Below the pieces are notes generated by a model. That model saw only the letters and a program-made list of their open reading frames with translations. It had not been told where the DNA came from and did no database searches. Below are positions 46,905-61,005 of a DNA stretch of 64,000 nucleotides, piece after piece; the stretch's first letter is position 1; each line of letters begins with the position of its first letter. Location of the stretch: the NCBI GenBank assembly GCA_038501785.1, contig JBAMJR010000246.1, positions 1,469,001 to 1,533,000 of the forward strand. The letters run 5' to 3'. This DNA comes from Myoxocephalus aenaeus. Its lineage: Eukaryota; Chordata; Actinopteri; Perciformes; Cottidae. A program made the translations under genes and the position numbers.

Positions 46905-49900
46905 GAGGGTTGGGGGACGGGGACGGGGGACGTGTGTTGTTTGTCCTAAAAAATACTTCAGCTCTATACGGTTTCAACATGGCGAACTCGATACCTTCCA
47001 CCTAGCGAATCACTCATTGTTGATCGTTATTTGTTCTACAATGGCGGTCTTGCTAGTTTCAGACTGATATGTGTGAGTTTGTGTTTGATGTAACGCAAAC
47101 AGATGCTCGCAGTGTCGCAGTGTTGCTCTGCGCTGGTGGGGCCTAGACGTCAGCTGGAGGAGCGCCCGCTGCAGGTGCACCATGAAGCCCAGGCTCATGT
47201 TTATGTTGGATTCATGTTCCTGGTCCCGCACAGCCTTAACATGAAGGGCCTATCTTACCTTTTTATTCTTGATTGGTGGTTTAGTGGAGTGTCTCTTGCT
47301 TGTCGGTGTGTTTTTAAGTCACTATTCATTGCATATAATTAATATAACAGTATGTGGTGCTTTTCAGCTCTAAGTGGTTACATAAGTCTTTTTTTGTTCA
47401 CACGTTTTTAAGAATTTATCAAGCTAAAAATGTCAAACATTCAGTGGTTCTAGCTTCTCAAACGTGAGGATTTACAGCTTTTCTCTTTTTTTTCCTTATT
47501 TGTTAACTTGTTTGTTATGATCATAAACTGAATATCTGTGGGACTAAATTGAGACATTTAATGACTTTGCTCTAGAAAATAGTGACAGACATTTCTCACT
47601 ATATTCTGACATTTAGTAGACCAAACAATCCATCGATTAGTTTAATAATTGATTTGTATATCTATCGATAATGAAAGCAATTGTTAGTTGCGGCCATAGA
47701 CATTTCTTAGCTTTTCTTTGATATAGTCTATTATAATTACAACCATTCATGCTTTATATTGTAATTAAACAGGATGGTTCATTTTACCCCAAAAAAAATT
47801 GTAATGATAAAATGGGGAGGATTTGCTGCTTTTCTCTGATTTTATATTATTGTAACTGAATATATTTGGGACTGTTGGTCAAACATTACACCTTGTAATT
47901 GTAATAATACCTTGTGCTGTGATGATACTAATAACAATTGTCTGACATTTTACAGACCAAACAATATATTGATTAATCAAGAAGAATGTGCTAATCAAGC
48001 TGTTATGAAGATGAACATTAGTTGCAACCCTAATATGTTTTTGTAGTAAATTTACAGAAAGTCAGTGGAGAAACTGGTCTTTGATGATATAACGAGACCT
48101 GTCTGTTTTGGACTAAACCAATACATTACATGCTTGGAATAAATGCAGTATTATAACAACAATATTAATGCCACTATATTACCCATCTCCTGATTCTATG
48201 TTTGTTTCAATGCTTCTCCATGACTAATCCACACATCTCCAAATACAGGCTGTCTACATTGGCCCAAAACTGCCCTTTGCCGTTTACAGTTTAGACCCCA
48301 TATGAAATGTTTTTTATTTGTAGGTTGACAGTGTTATTGGTTTGAGGTTCTCCATTTACAGTCTGGCTGTCCCGTGTTGACTGACGCTGAAGCATTATAC
48401 CTAAATATGACGTTCATTATCTGAGACCGAAACAGCCTAACTATTCTTCGCTGACAGCTTGTTAACAGGACATGCATGATGCAATGTGGAGATAATTAGT
48501 TTGCTGTCCTTATGACACCGTTATACAGTGAAGAGAGCGGGTATTTAACATTTAGGATAAGTGTGTTTTGCTTACACTTCTGTTCAGTTTGGTAAGATTT
48601 AGATTTTCAAGAATCAGTTGGTTTATCTTGTCCAGACAATATAAATAAAGCTGCGGTATCTTGCTAACACCGCTTCCTGCAATTCCCAACTGCTTACACT
48701 CTGTAAGGAGTGAATAATTGATTTCAACTCTAAACTAGTGATGAATTAGCTGTGCCTTGTTAGAGCATATTGTTCCACCCGAAAAAAATTGTAATTTCTT
48801 CTTAGAACAAGATACTTCCAATATGTAGCAACATTTACTTCCACAACATGCCTCCTTATTTATATAGATTTAACGAGAACATTTTATCTTTCTAATAATG
48901 AATGACAATTTGAACTGAAAACTTAGAAGATGTGTTATAACAAGATACACTGGTATTCAACCTATACACTTTCATGTTGTAATGGGCACAAAGAACAATC
49001 TGTTCTGTTATTATAAAGAATAATTGAGAATGATTTCACTAGCTAAAGTGCAGCCATCTGTCACACGGCGAGGTGTCTGCAGGTTTGACATAACAAGAGC
49101 TGCTGACACGGCGTCACAATGACAAAATCTTACCAGAGTGCTGCATCGGTTGGCAGATAGGCAGTCAGCGACTCGGTGGGGGATTTATCTACCAGGTGGT
49201 CCAAATGGGGTTTCCATAACAGTGCTTTAAGGAGTGAGGTTACATGTAGCTGGTTCTGTGGTTGATACAATGTTTGAAACAACCACATGAAACCTTTTCA
49301 CCACAGAATTAGTCACTCATCATGTGACTGTGAAACAACATTTTTATTTCTGATGTCACTTAGTGAAGTTCTAGATGCTGGTTTAAAGTGTTGCATATTA
49401 AAAGTTTTATACTTAATCTTTAAAATAAGTGGTAATTTCATTTGATCGAAGTCATCGTCCGTCAAAGATCACAACTTCTCATTTTAACCTGTTGGGGCAC
49501 CACACATTGTAACACAGAAACCTCTGTATAGGCCCCACTGCTTTTTGCGTCTGTTTTGTCACTGTTTCCTGGTGTTGCTTTGGCATGCACATAGGATGTT
49601 GTATGTGGGTTTGTTGAGTTGTTGTGTTCACCTAATTGCGTTAACATTGCTCTCTGGCTAGCCCACTGAATTCCCCCCCTTAACCTAAATCCCATTGTGA
49701 TAGCTATCCGTAGAAGCCAGGGATAGTGTACTGTTCTTATCCATCTAGCGTCGGGGCGTCTCTCCTAAGAGGATTTGAAATCACCCACGTAATGCTTATA
49801 AAGCTGTACACAAACAGTGCCTCAAACTGATTCACTACTCTCAAACTGTATTGACTATATTCACTTTCACAGACATGGAAGTGAAACTATTGTGGTTGCT

Positions 49901-50554
49901 GAATTTATCTTGTGTGCTTGAGTTGACTGGCAGACAGGGCACTGACTTTTAATGTCCTTTATTGAAGAGCCTTGACTTTTGTCATTCTGAAAACTGCAGA
50001 GAGAGACCAGTTATTTATTTAATTTATCTTATTCATTTTATTTATTTATTTTACACTTCTTGACTATTAAATCAAGTACCTTTTTAAGCGATTACAGCTT
50101 CATGTATCAGAGGAGAAGTCCGTCTCTGCTGACCAAGCTCACTTAGCTTATTCATCTTATTCACATTTCTGATATTCTCTTGAGTCTTTTGTGTGTTACT
50201 ATGAAGTAATCCCTCTATACACAGATAGAAGGCTCCAAATAGGCAAAACAAAATCACTTAACACCTACCTGACTTACTTAGGAATATGAATAAGGACTGG
50301 GGAATAATTCAATTCAATGTTATCGTTTTAGAAATGTCTGTGTTATCAAAAGTTATGACTCACAACAAGTTGTATAGATGAATGGAGTTGATAATAAACT
50401 GATATCTTTGAGGTTTGCACTGTTGAGCTTAAGGAAATCGTGACGAGCATTTATTTGTTTTACATTTTATAGACATTTTATAAACAGGTGTATTGTTTTA
50501 ATTGATTAATAGAAAGACTTTGAGCAAAGTGTGTTGCTTCTATGCCGTCCCTGC

Positions 50555-50936
50555 AGGTGTTGCAGGTGGGCGTGGCAGAGGGTTATCAGCAGAGTGGGAA
50601 CACCTGGGTTAATTAGCAGCACTGGCAACACATGGGCCTTGTTTGCCAGTGCCCGCAGTTAAAAATCCCTCTGGTCTCAGGTGGTTTCCCTCTCTGTTCT
50701 GAGACACCTGTTTGTCTCTTTGTTAAAGATTATGGTTTGTCTCTAAACTATACAACATTACATACACACTTTCCACTCACACACTCACTTCCACTACTGA
50801 AAGTACTAACTCCACATGCCACTGTTACACTAAGTTGTGTTTTATGCTACCTAAGTTAAATAAACCCCTTTTATTAACTACTTGCTTGTGTGTATCCCCC
50901 TTTTTTGTCATGGCCGTGCGGCCTGGTTCATGACAC
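50555..50936 (+). mobile_element. Possible solo LTR
   Basis: A segment with distinct composition starts near TGTTGCAGGTGGGCGTGG, has TTAAATAAACC near 50857, and ends GGTTCATGACA. The AATAAA placed about 75 bp before a CA end, with no coding sequence, resembles a solo LTR. Neither a target duplication nor a second copy is visible in the window. Confidence 0.3.
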
Positions 50937-51120
50937 TTCTTACAGCCGTAGGATTTGTTTTTTTTTACATGTGATTTTGGCCTTATATCCCAGTGCTAAC
51001 ATGGATTGCAAATCCTTTCGAATCCAGAGTTACAAACTTAAATGCTTTACATGGACATTGGACAGGGATCACATGCTTTGACTGTGTGTCACATGATTAG
51101 TTAAGGACTCATGGGTTATT

Positions 51121-51540
51121 CATTACATTACATTACATGTCATTTAGCTGACGCTTTTATCCAAAGCGACTTACAATAGTGCATTCAATCATGAGTACAA
51201 ACTCAGAACAACAAGAATCAATAATCACTAAAGTACAGTTTCTTCAATAGAGTTAAATTACAAAAATTACAGAAAATTACAAAAGTGCTATCAATAAGAG
51301 ACATCAAAGTGCTACTAGAGTGCTAGTACAGTGCTACCTTCCTTATTCAAGGTGTAGTCGAAAGAGATGCGTTTTTAGTTTTCGATGGAAGATGTAGAGA
51401 CTTTCTGCTGTCCTGATGTCAATGGGGAGCTCATTCCACCATTGAGGAGCCAGGACAGCAAACAGTCGTGACATCTCTGGGTTTGCTGAGACGACAGATG
51501 TCCTGTCGGAGGAGTAGGATGTTTGTCATTTCAGGTCAAG
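51121..51540 (+). repeat. Dispersed teleost repeat (CATTTAGCTGACGCTTTTAT family)
   Basis: Begins with a CATTACATTACATTACAT run followed by GTCATTTAGCTGACGCTTTT and ATCCAAAGCGACTTACAA, a very common fish interspersed motif. It continues through GAGCTCATTCCACCATTGAG. I do not name a superfamily. The copy lies in the first grina intron. Confidence 0.7.
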
Positions 51541-51630
51541 AGGGTGATCCTTTATGATCACGAACATTTCAATGATAAATAAATATGTTTTTCCGGTAAT
51601 TCAACTAAATTGCTGTACTCAGTACTATAT

Positions 51631-51655
51631 CCCCCCCCCCCCCCCCCCCCCCCCC
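51631..51655. repeat. Poly-C run of 25
   Basis: Homopolymer of 25 C in the grina intron. Its exact length is prone to sequencing error. Confidence 0.9.
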
Positions 51656-53176
51656 TTACACAACCATTGTTGTCCGGAAAGCCGGGAGGGATTTGGCTCC
51701 TCAGATAATGATTGTAATCTGTTATGATCTTAATGGAGACTGTCTGTATGAAGCAGAGCCAGCACTCGCCATGTTTGTCTGGAGTCCCTCATCACACTGT
51801 CCCTGTGATGGACAGACAGAGATCATGAGGACACACACTAGTCTGGATGCGTTTACCAGGGCGAAATAGAGCAGTGTTGCATAACGCTTACTGTGTGGCC
51901 TAGAAAGAGGGAGGAGAAAGATAGAGGGAGTATGAGAAACAGTAAGCTTGATTTTTAGCTTTCTAATCTGCCACTGAATGGATATGTTGGTACTTGTGTA
52001 TATATATTTGGGGTGAGTGTGTGTGAGTGTGAGTGAAATAAATAGCATAGGCATAGGACTGAGAGTGTAACTGTGCTGTACAGTGGCTGTGGTTTAAACA
52101 GCAGAAGTCTATCACCGCTGTGAAGTCTGTCTGCTGCAGACTCAAGCTTTTCTTGTGAAGTCAGCAATTAGGGGAATGGCTTTTGGCTCCCATCCTGCCA
52201 GTAGAGAGTTTAGTCTTTCATATGAAACCTGCACAGCACATTTTAAAGCACTAAACAACCTTTTAAATCTGACCTCACTTGCAGAAGGATTTCTGTTTTC
52301 TAGTGTGCAGCCCTGTGACATGCATGCACATAGTGAATTAGCTTTATACTGTAGTGTAGGACACTGCAATAATGGCCTGTCAGGCCTCTTCCTGAAGCAA
52401 AGCAGATTAATAATACATTTGTTTCCAAAGGCACCACCTGTGTTCATGGTAATAATGTCCGCACTAGTGTGGACAGCGTTTGCCATCTCGTCAATTTCTC
52501 TTGCATCATTCATTTGCTTTATTTTCTATGCTGGCTAAATCAATACAGTTGGTGCGTTGGATTGACAGTTTTATGTGGGTATAAACGAAGCCTGTAAATA
52601 CTGGTTAAAGTTTCCACTGAGGGCGGGTTCATTCACACTGTAAAAGGATCTAGTACACCTCTGGTTGATATTTGGAAAGTTTTACAATGACAAAATCCTT
52701 TCAAAATGACCCACTCCACCAGATTCTGTAAAAGTAAAACACAGTTCCGGTCTTGATAATTTTTTTGCCACCACAATCAACCAACACCATCACACCTGTC
52801 TGGGTAACATTGACATTAGAGTGAAAACAATTAGTTGATCAATCTGAAATGAATTGGAAAAAAATTAATCAGCAAATTTATTTAGCAGCTTTATTGGATT
52901 AATTGTCAATGTTGCTTTTGAAGCAAAAAGGTCAAACATCAACTGAACACATTTTTATTTTGGACACTTGATGAGAACAAAACAATGAAGAGTACTATTA
53001 ACTGGCCATTAGTTTTTAAAATGTCCTCTTTAGTTGTATTCTTCCCTTTGGTGATGTGGTGGCAGGTCTCCCTGATCCATTTCAAGGCCTTGATTACAGC
53101 CAGGTGCATTTCATGCCCTGTAACCCCGTCTCCCTCAGTGCACTCTCCACTACTGAAGGTGTTGCAACAGTCTTTG

Positions 53177-53905
53177 GGTGCATCCCAAGTCTCTAAATTG
53201 TCGTTTCCTCGCTCCTCTCTCCTCGATTGAACCGGAAGCGGCCGTCCCAAAGCTCTTATTCTGCTGTGAGGAGCGAGGAGGAGTCATGATCGAGGAGCCC
53301 TGAGCGCAGGCTTCCAGAAAGTGTTTTAATGCTGGACACGCCCCCTCACTGTTCATCTGTTATTTGATTGGACGCTGCAGCTGAGCGGACTGATGGCTGG
53401 AGTTTCATACCAGAGTGAAGACGATCACAGATTAAACTCAAGCTATGTATTAGATTTGTTTTCTGATTCACCATCTGGTTAAAACACTTTTTACAACATG
53501 TATCGTCCTTTCATTCAGTCACGTGAGGCTGATCGTTCCTGACTGTCTGTTTGATAGGTTATTTAATTTAAGTTTAACCTGAAACATTGAGCCTAAAAAA
53601 ATATTCCAGTGTTGAAGAGAAACCATGTTTACGGACACAAACTCCGTCAGCTGTTAAAGCGACTGACAGCTGATCAGATGTGATCAGCTGTCAGTCGGCT
53701 GCAGGCATCAGAAACCGACGTCGCTTCACGTGACGCTTCAGAGGAAAGGACGTCTCATGTCTCTTAAAACATACTTCCTCGTGGCCTCTCTCCTCGCTTG
53801 GTTTCCTCGCGTCTCTCCATGCATCCCTGATGGGAGGGACTAAGACGCAAGGAAAGGACGCAAGTGAGGGAAACGGGGATGCAATTTAGAGACTTGGGAT
53901 GCACC
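53177..53905. mobile_element. Non-autonomous DNA transposon with inverted termini
   Basis: The left end GGTGCATCCCAAGTCTCTAA and the following AATTG are repeated as a perfect inverted copy at the right end (to 53905), about 24 bp. Beyond that the match is looser (CGTTTCC). TTTG flanks both sides, a possible 4-bp target duplication. The body of 729 bp has no transposase, so it depends on another element. A perfect hairpin lies near its right third. Confidence 0.75.
53661..53696. repeat. Perfect 16-bp hairpin inside the TIR element
   Basis: The arm GACTGACAGCTGATCA at 53661-53676, loop GATG, and its exact reverse complement at 53681-53696 form a cruciform-capable palindrome. Confidence 0.95.
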
Positions 53906-54481
53906 TTTGTCGTTGAAAGGGCCTTTGGTGGCTCATCTCTTTTTCTATTTTCAGCCTTTTCCTCCTGATCCCTCACACCCTAGTTTTTTCTCTCAAAATA
54001 TTCCTTGGAAGTTTCCGCGTCAATGTCAGTTTATTCTGGTTTGTCCACAATAGAACCACGAGAAGACCAATCACATTTGATTTGTGTCTGTAGAGTGAAT
54101 GAAATGCATATTTTAGCAGAAACAAATCAAACCACAAAAAGGAACAGCTGGATTTTAGTTTGTGAAACAAAGGCAAAGTGCTATCGCTCTCCTCAGCACC
54201 TCTGTCCTCTCTGGCTGCAACTTTGTTTGATTGTCACCTTTTTAATCAGGGATATGCAGTGCTTGTGTCTTTGCCAGTTTGGCCTAGATACTGAACCAAC
54301 ATTACTTTTTCTCTGCTTACCTCTGAGACTTTTGATACAAGAGATTTTGATTCAAATCTTCTTGCCTGTTCAATGTATGTTTGTGCTGGATACAGATGTT
54401 TTTAGAAGTGAACTAATCCTCATTTTAATTCTCTTCATCTCATAGATTGTTCTAGTAGCAGAGTGAGCCATCACCCACATC

Positions 54482-57400
54482 ATGTCCCAGGACAAGAGTG
54501 GATACCCTATTATGGGCGAGAACAACCCACTTCACAACAACGTCTATGGACCCCCTCAGCCAGGTTTTGGCATGCCCCCACCCAACTACAGCCAATCCCC
54601 AGGGGGACCGTACCCTCCAGCAACCGGCTACGGACAGCCAGGCTTCCCCCAGGCAGGCCCAGGTTTTGCCCCGGGTCCCTACCCTCAGATGCCCTACCCA
54701 CAGGCACCCTACCCTCAGGGGCCTTATCAGCAGGGACACCCACAGCCAGGCTTTCCCGATGACCAAACGGGTGAGTGATTAAACCAAAGATGTGAGGCAT
54801 TTATGAAGAGACTTTTCTCTTTTTAGGCCACCTTATTCTTTGCTATTAGATACTTGAATGTGACTCAGAGGCGATAAACCATGACATAACCAAAAAGGGC
54901 CTCTATGAAAGTAAGTCATTTCACTTTGCTAACTCTCCATCCACAAAAACCAATGTGCTCAGTTGTATTACTTTCCAAAACTGTTCCTCTTTGCTTCATA
55001 AAGCTGTCTCGGTTCAGTGAAAGTTACCAGTTTGAGCTCTTGCTCTTGCTCCAATTTAGCTCAGACTCAACACAAATGACGGGTAATCAATGAGATCAAT
55101 ACTACAATCGGAGTGTGCCAAAAAACCCACAGACACGTGTCCATTTGTTCGGCCTGGCTTTTTTGCCGGTTGTTTCGTGCCCCTGAGCTCAGAGGAGAGC
55201 GGAGTACACACTGCGCTAAAGTTCAACCACATTGAACGCTTTGCTCCCCACAGCGAAAAGCCACCGTGGCGCTGCGCAAGCCTTTGGAAACAATGTGAAA
55301 GGCCGATAACAAAACAAAAACAAACTGTTGTCCTGTTTTTGTCGTTCACCAGCGCCTACCGGCAGTCCTGGGTACCATGGCGATGGGCCTCCCTCTTACT
55401 ATGACAATGAGGAGTTCACCAACTCTGGCTTTGAGGACAAGACCATCCGACAAGCCTTCATCAGAAAAGTAGGTGCTTCACCATGTCAAACAGATGAAAT
55501 GAGTCTGATAAGGATGAAAATATTGCATTAATACAATTTATATTAATATTTCCTCCCTCCCACCAGGTCTTCCTGGTTCTCACAGTGCAGCTGATGGTCA
55601 CGTTCTCGTTTGTCGCCATCTTCACCTTTGTCGACGAGGCCAAGTACTTTGTCCGGCGCAATCCATGGACATACTACGTGTCCTATGCAGTCTTCTTCGT
55701 ATCTCTGATCGTCCTCAGCTGTTGTGGAGACTTCCGCCGCAAGCACCCCTGGAACTTGGTCGCACTGGTGAGAATGCCTCATAACAAATCACCAAAAAGT
55801 ATGGATTAGCCATTGTGAAAGTTAAATTCATGACATCTAATTGGAGCTGCATCAAAAACAATCACATAAATGACCACAAAGTAAGTATGTATGAGCCTAT
55901 GTGTGTTTGAGTACTGCTTGATGAATGGTCAGACATAAAAAGACTGTGAGACAGAGTTTTTCATGTTTCCGTAAGCCAAAGGAAGGGATGACAACTCAGT
56001 GAAGAAACAGTGGAGACAGAAACATCGATTTAAAGAAAAAGGAGGAGGAGAGATGAAAAGTGATAGAAACTAATTCTGATTCTGATTCTGAGAAGGCAGA
56101 ACAACTGATCAGTAATGTTTTAGACACCGCAGCAATATTTTCATTTAAAGTAGTTTCAGTTCTGATCAGCACAAAAAAAAAATTATGTGGAATTTAAATG
56201 GTTGACATATGTGTGTGATGTGGCTTTAAGTCAATTAAATGCATCAGTCAGTTTTTGTTATATTCCAAACATCTACACTAAAGACCACATTGATTTGTGT
56301 TGTTTTTTGAGACAGACATTTCGCCCATCTTACCTGAATCTTACCTGAATCTACAACGTGTGAAATGTGTCACATGCTGACACATTTGCTGATGCTGATT
56401 TGAGTGTTTTCTGTGTCTTGCAGTCCATCCTGACCCTGAGTCTCTCCTACATGGTGGGCATGATTGCCAGCTTCTATGACACAGAGACCGTCATCATGGC
56501 CGTGGGCATCACTGCAGTGGTCTGCTTCACTGTTGTGCTCTTCTCACTACAGGTCAGCACACAAACAGCTGTTTGAATAAGTAATGAAATGTCTACAGAC
56601 AAACATCAGCACTCTGGTTCAAAGCTAAAGTGAGAATTTCTTCTGATTTAGTTTTTGCAGTGTGATGTGCAACCTCGTCAATCTCACACACGGCCCACTG
56701 ATGAATATATATATATATATATATATATTATAGCTGCTTGTTGAATCCTCTGGAGTCTGTCTACTTTTCTTAATATACTGATGTGTTATTTACAGTAGCA
56801 ACTGTATTTATATATCATGTTGGGTAAAGCTGAGGAAAAACAGTTGAAAGTGCTGATGTTTATGTTTCTGGACCATTTTAATGACTACATTATTTTACTA
56901 AATTATACATTTTCTTTAATGATTTACAGTGACAGACTTTCAATAAAACCTGTTAAAATCCCTTTACATGTAAATAGACTGTATTTTAGTGTTTGTTTTA
57001 TTGTTTCTGCTGCATGTGTTTGTGTTTCTTTACAACTAATAACTGTAAAATAGTGTGAGTAGCTATGATGAAAGATTTGTAAATGTCATTCTTCCTGTTA
57101 ACTTTATACTTAAATTGACTAAATGAGAAGTCAGACTGATAGCTGAGTTTCTGCTGTAAAAAAAAGGAATACAATGCACGAGGGGTAAAGAGAGTTTAAT
57201 AGGTGTTGAACAAAGAAAGAAATTATCCAAAATCAACCTCCAAAAAACAGGTTTAAAACATGAAATATTCAAACGACTAGCTTATGAATGGTTTCGAATG
57301 CATTTGACGTAAATTTATTGCAGTCCTGAAAGTTGTGAGTTTTATGTCTTTTCTCGACTCATATTTTCCAACCTCTTGTCTCCACAGAGCAAGTATGACT

Positions 57401-58201
57401 TCACTTCCTGTCGGGGCGTGCTGTTTGTTTGCCTGATCGTGCTGTTGCTCTTCTCCTTCCTCTGCATCTTCATCCGCCATAGGATCCTGCACATTGTTTA
57501 TGCCTCACTGGGCGCTCTGCTCTTCACCTGCGTAGGTTTCATACTCACATTGTGTTCTTAAAAGATGACGGTCCTTCTCACAGCAAACTGTTGCTTGTAT
57601 TTAGTTCTTGCCGCTATTTTGAAGAATTGTTATTTAGCACAAAAGTAATGCGCAAGAGCTGTTCAATTAATTAAAGGTAAATTCTCCAGTTGTGTAATTT
57701 GATATTTGTGAGGTATATATGTGAGTGTATATGAGCAAAACAGTTGTTAAAACTGCGTTCTTTCACGCATGTGGCCTCAGTGTCGTAATACATGGCAACC
57801 TTGAGAGGAGAATCAGATATGTATGACAATTTAACCTTAAATAAGAATGGAAATGTATATCATGTACACAGTATGTTAAGGTATTTGTGACATGTCTATG
57901 ACTGTATATTATGGTCTTTTAGTTTATGACGGTATTTAGATATATTTGATACATCTGAAACAGTAGCTGTTAAATTGTGTCATTCATTTTAGATCCCATG
58001 TGTAGAAATCTCTTAAAATGACAAATTCCATCCTTGTTTTCCTCTCTACAGTTTTTGGCTGTGGACACTCAGCTTCTCCTGGGCAACAAGAAGCTGGCTC
58101 TGAGTCCAGAGGAGTACATTTTTGCTGCCCTCAACCTCTACACAGACATCATCAACATTTTCCTCTACATCCTGGCTATTGTGGGACGCTCCCGTGAATG
58201 A
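54482..58201 (+). CDS. grina: GRINA / TMBIM3 (Lifeguard 1), membrane anti-apoptotic protein
   Basis: Coding exons: 54482-54770, 55353-55468, 55567-55767, 56424-56552, 57388-57531, 58052-58201. Phases agree and give 342 aa. It belongs to the BI-1/TMBIM family, seven-helix proteins of Golgi and ER membranes that affect calcium release and cell death. Residues 1 to about 100 are a Pro/Gly/Gln/Tyr-rich cytosolic tail with PYPQ-type repeats (PYPQMPYPQAPYPQG). Then come the conserved FEDKTIRQAFIRKVF entry motif and hydrophobic segments, for example LVLTVQLMVTFSFVAIF, YAVFFVSLIVLS, LTLSLSYMVGMIAS and LFVCLIVLLLFSFLCIF. The family C-terminus is LSPEEYIFAALNLYTDIINI then FLYILAIVGRSRE. The start ATG is the first after the acceptor at 54445, in a CATCATGTCC context. 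All conserved blocks are present. Confidence 0.98.
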
Positions 58202-59890
58202 GGCCGCACCTTGAAGAGAATAGGAGGGTGACCGAGAATACCTCCCTTTATTGTGAAATGTTGCTAACATGCTCCCTAACTCCTTTACCTTTTTCTTCAC
58301 TTTTTCCAATGGTCCTCTTCATTTCCTCTCCGATCACACATACACTTTTTTAAACAGGCAGTTGTGCTGTGGAACAGGTGCAGCCTGTCATATAATCCAA
58401 TTGAGAGGCACACTATTGATTTAAAACAAATCTTGCCATTAATGACAATGATCTGTGTTTTCCTCAGTTTGACCATTTTTGCTTGCTGTAACTGTGCTTC
58501 TACTAACACAGATGGCTCCATTAGTTTGTCTCGGTTCATACATTGTAAAACATGTTATCCTGTGAATGCGTGGCACTCAGCTTTGTCTTGCTGCAGAGAT
58601 TAAACACAAAAATTGCGGTAAGGTATCCACAGCACCGAATATTGATGCACACCAGTTTTGCCTGAGAAGAAGTTAGTGCTAGAAAAACCTGTTTTCCCAA
58701 ACGTATCTCTCCTTTTGAGCCCGCTGGTGTAAAGTAACTCTGCATGGCATCATTGGAAACACAACTAAAGATGTGTTATGGTTCTTTAGAGCTACCAGAG
58801 GAATACCTCTATCTAGCCTGTCACAGCTGTAAATAGTTAAGTGTATAACTGTGTATGATACCTCAAACCCCTCCCACCAAGGGTGTGTTGCTTTTTGGGA
58901 AAAAGTGCACTGATATTAGGACACTTTCCCAGTACAGTAACTAAAATGTTTTAATGGCAAAATAATGAAGATCAGTGTCGGATGTGACTAACATGAACAT
59001 AAATTATTATTTATAAACTACATATTCTTTCGGAATGTCTTTTCATGTTTTGAAATTATTATCTTTGATTTCAAACAGAGATGTCCTCTTACCGCTCACT
59101 AATTTTCTCTCAGCTGGTCATTAACATGACATGAAAATTTAGAGCTGTATCTGTTTTTTCTCATTACAACTAATGTGAACTAAAGTTTAAGTATTGGAAT
59201 TTCTGCCCACTTCCATACCAAGCTGATCCACTTTTGAGAACTTCTGAGTTTTAACACTGTTCTAGATGGACGACTGACTTATACCTTATCTATTTATTGA
59301 GCTTGATGTAGATAACAGGGTTGCTTTGAGGTTGCTTTTAAGATGGTGTTGAGGAAGACGCCTGCTTATGCTGTTGGTTGAAAAGATACTTTGTTACTTA
59401 AAGTGATTGTGAAACCATCATATACTGGTTATACTTAAAAGCTAAAGGAATCAAAATGCACTGGAAGTCAAAATGCTCACTGCACATAAACACACACAAC
59501 TTGAGGGATATATTTATCATTAGAATGTTTCATTTTGTAACTTCTGTTTTGATTTTACACCTCTTGCATGGCCCTCTCTCATTTGCATGTGCTGATAATG
59601 CACACTATACAGGTATTCCTGTTTTGGAGAGACAGTGTTGTTTGGCAGCCCTTTTTTTTAACTCTTGTGTTTGTATCTAACTGATGTGTAAGTGTACATA
59701 GAACTCCTTAGTGGTTTGATGTGTAAAGGTAAAGTAATTTTGGGGCTTTGTAGGTCTGTTTGAATTGTATATTTGCATTATGTTTGCTTTTCATTAAAAC
59801 TGATACCATGTAAAAGTTTTTAATTGTGTGTGTTCTACCATGAGCCACTGTGAGAAGAGATTTTTCTAATAAAAGTAAACCGGCTGTGTT
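58202..59890 (+). other. 3' UTR of grina
   Basis: About 1.7 kb without a supported frame, ending near AATAAA signals at 59868-59873 and at about 59911. The last roughly 100 bp are duplicated at about 63204, so the repeated block includes the 3' end of this gene. Confidence 0.6.
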
Positions 59891-60261
59891 CTTGATATTA
59901 AATACTGACCAATAAATCAACATGGCTAATATTATCATTCAATTTAGCTGATCGTAGAAGAAGCTGCAGTACAAATCCCAAAGATATACTTTAAGTTCAT
60001 ATTTTGCCATTGCATCATGCATTGCATAGGTTGTCTGCCACAGAGCGGAGACTTTATTTTCCAGTTATAGATCCACTAAGTCCATGTGAGTTTGAGTTAT
60101 GTGTTAAAAAATAAATAGCATTATGTTCACTCTTTAATATTGACATCAGCCTCAAACATCGAGTTTTGGTCCGGTTTAAGGCTTTTGAATAGTGGATACA
60201 TTGTTATATATTTGGAGCAAATTTAGATTAATGTCATCAAAATATAAAAAATCAAATCAAG
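59786..60261 (+). repeat. Duplicated block A, copy 1 (grina 3' UTR end and flank)
   Basis: Matches 63204 to the window end at high identity in the same orientation. It starts at TTGCTTTTCATTAAAACTGA and ends near AAATCAAATCAAGTAGGCCT. It includes the polyadenylation region of grina. Confidence 0.9.
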
Positions 60262-60454
60262 TAGGCCTAATTTCCATTGTGCTAAAATATAATTACAGGA
60301 GTTCTAAATTAAGTGTTCAACTTTAAATGTGGACATTACAAATATAAATGCATTATATATTATAACATTTACCATGTGTACATACCATATGCCTATGGGA
60401 CATTATTCATTTATTATAAAACTTTTGTAAACAGGCAGTAAAAACGTCAACGTG

Positions 60455-61005
60455 CGTGAATGTGCACCAATCAGAAGGCTGGTTGTGCTGTCTATGCTAA
60501 TTAACACAAGACTTGTTTTTGGTTTAACAGAAGAAGAAAACAGTATAAGGAGCAATACTCTTGATAAGTTAAGGGTTAGAGTTTAAGCAGAACATGGTAA
60601 ACTACATGCAACAAGTACAAGTTGAACACAACCATTAAAACTTAAAACCGTGAGTAAGACAGCTGTCCGTTTTGAACATAGACGTTCCTACGTCAATCAA
60701 CGTCATCTTCAGTGAGGTACATCCTTACCTGTTACTCCAAACAAGGAGTATCAGATCATGATGAGTGGAGAACCATGAGATATGATTAATATCTCTCCAT
60801 CTTGAAGGGAATTTCAACACCCTACGAGATCCATTCTGATTTATAATGTGAAAAATGTAAATGAAGTAGCTGTACTTTAAAAAGATACGCATAGAACCAT
60901 GAGTTTTAATCATAAGTACTTGACCCTATAGTTTAAAAATAACTATAATACAGTTAAACTCAGTGTTTTGTTCCAGGTAAAAGAGCCCTGGAGATAAAAG
61001 CAGCC
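60455..61005 (+). repeat. Duplicated block B, copy 1
   Basis: Matches 62626-63180 in direct orientation, with indels. The shared stretch includes GAATGTGCACCAATCAGAAG, CTACATGCAACAAGTA, GGTACATCCTTACCTGTTAC and CAGTGTTTT.TTCCAGGT. The match fades at about 61005, inside an exon-like segment. Confidence 0.85.

Larger units (their letters stand above)
46910..53170 (+). other. Long first intron of grina
   Basis: About 6.3 kb in which I could support no exon on either strand. It contains a possible solo LTR, a dispersed repeat and a poly-C run, listed separately. Most of it is AT-rich unique sequence. Confidence 0.5.
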
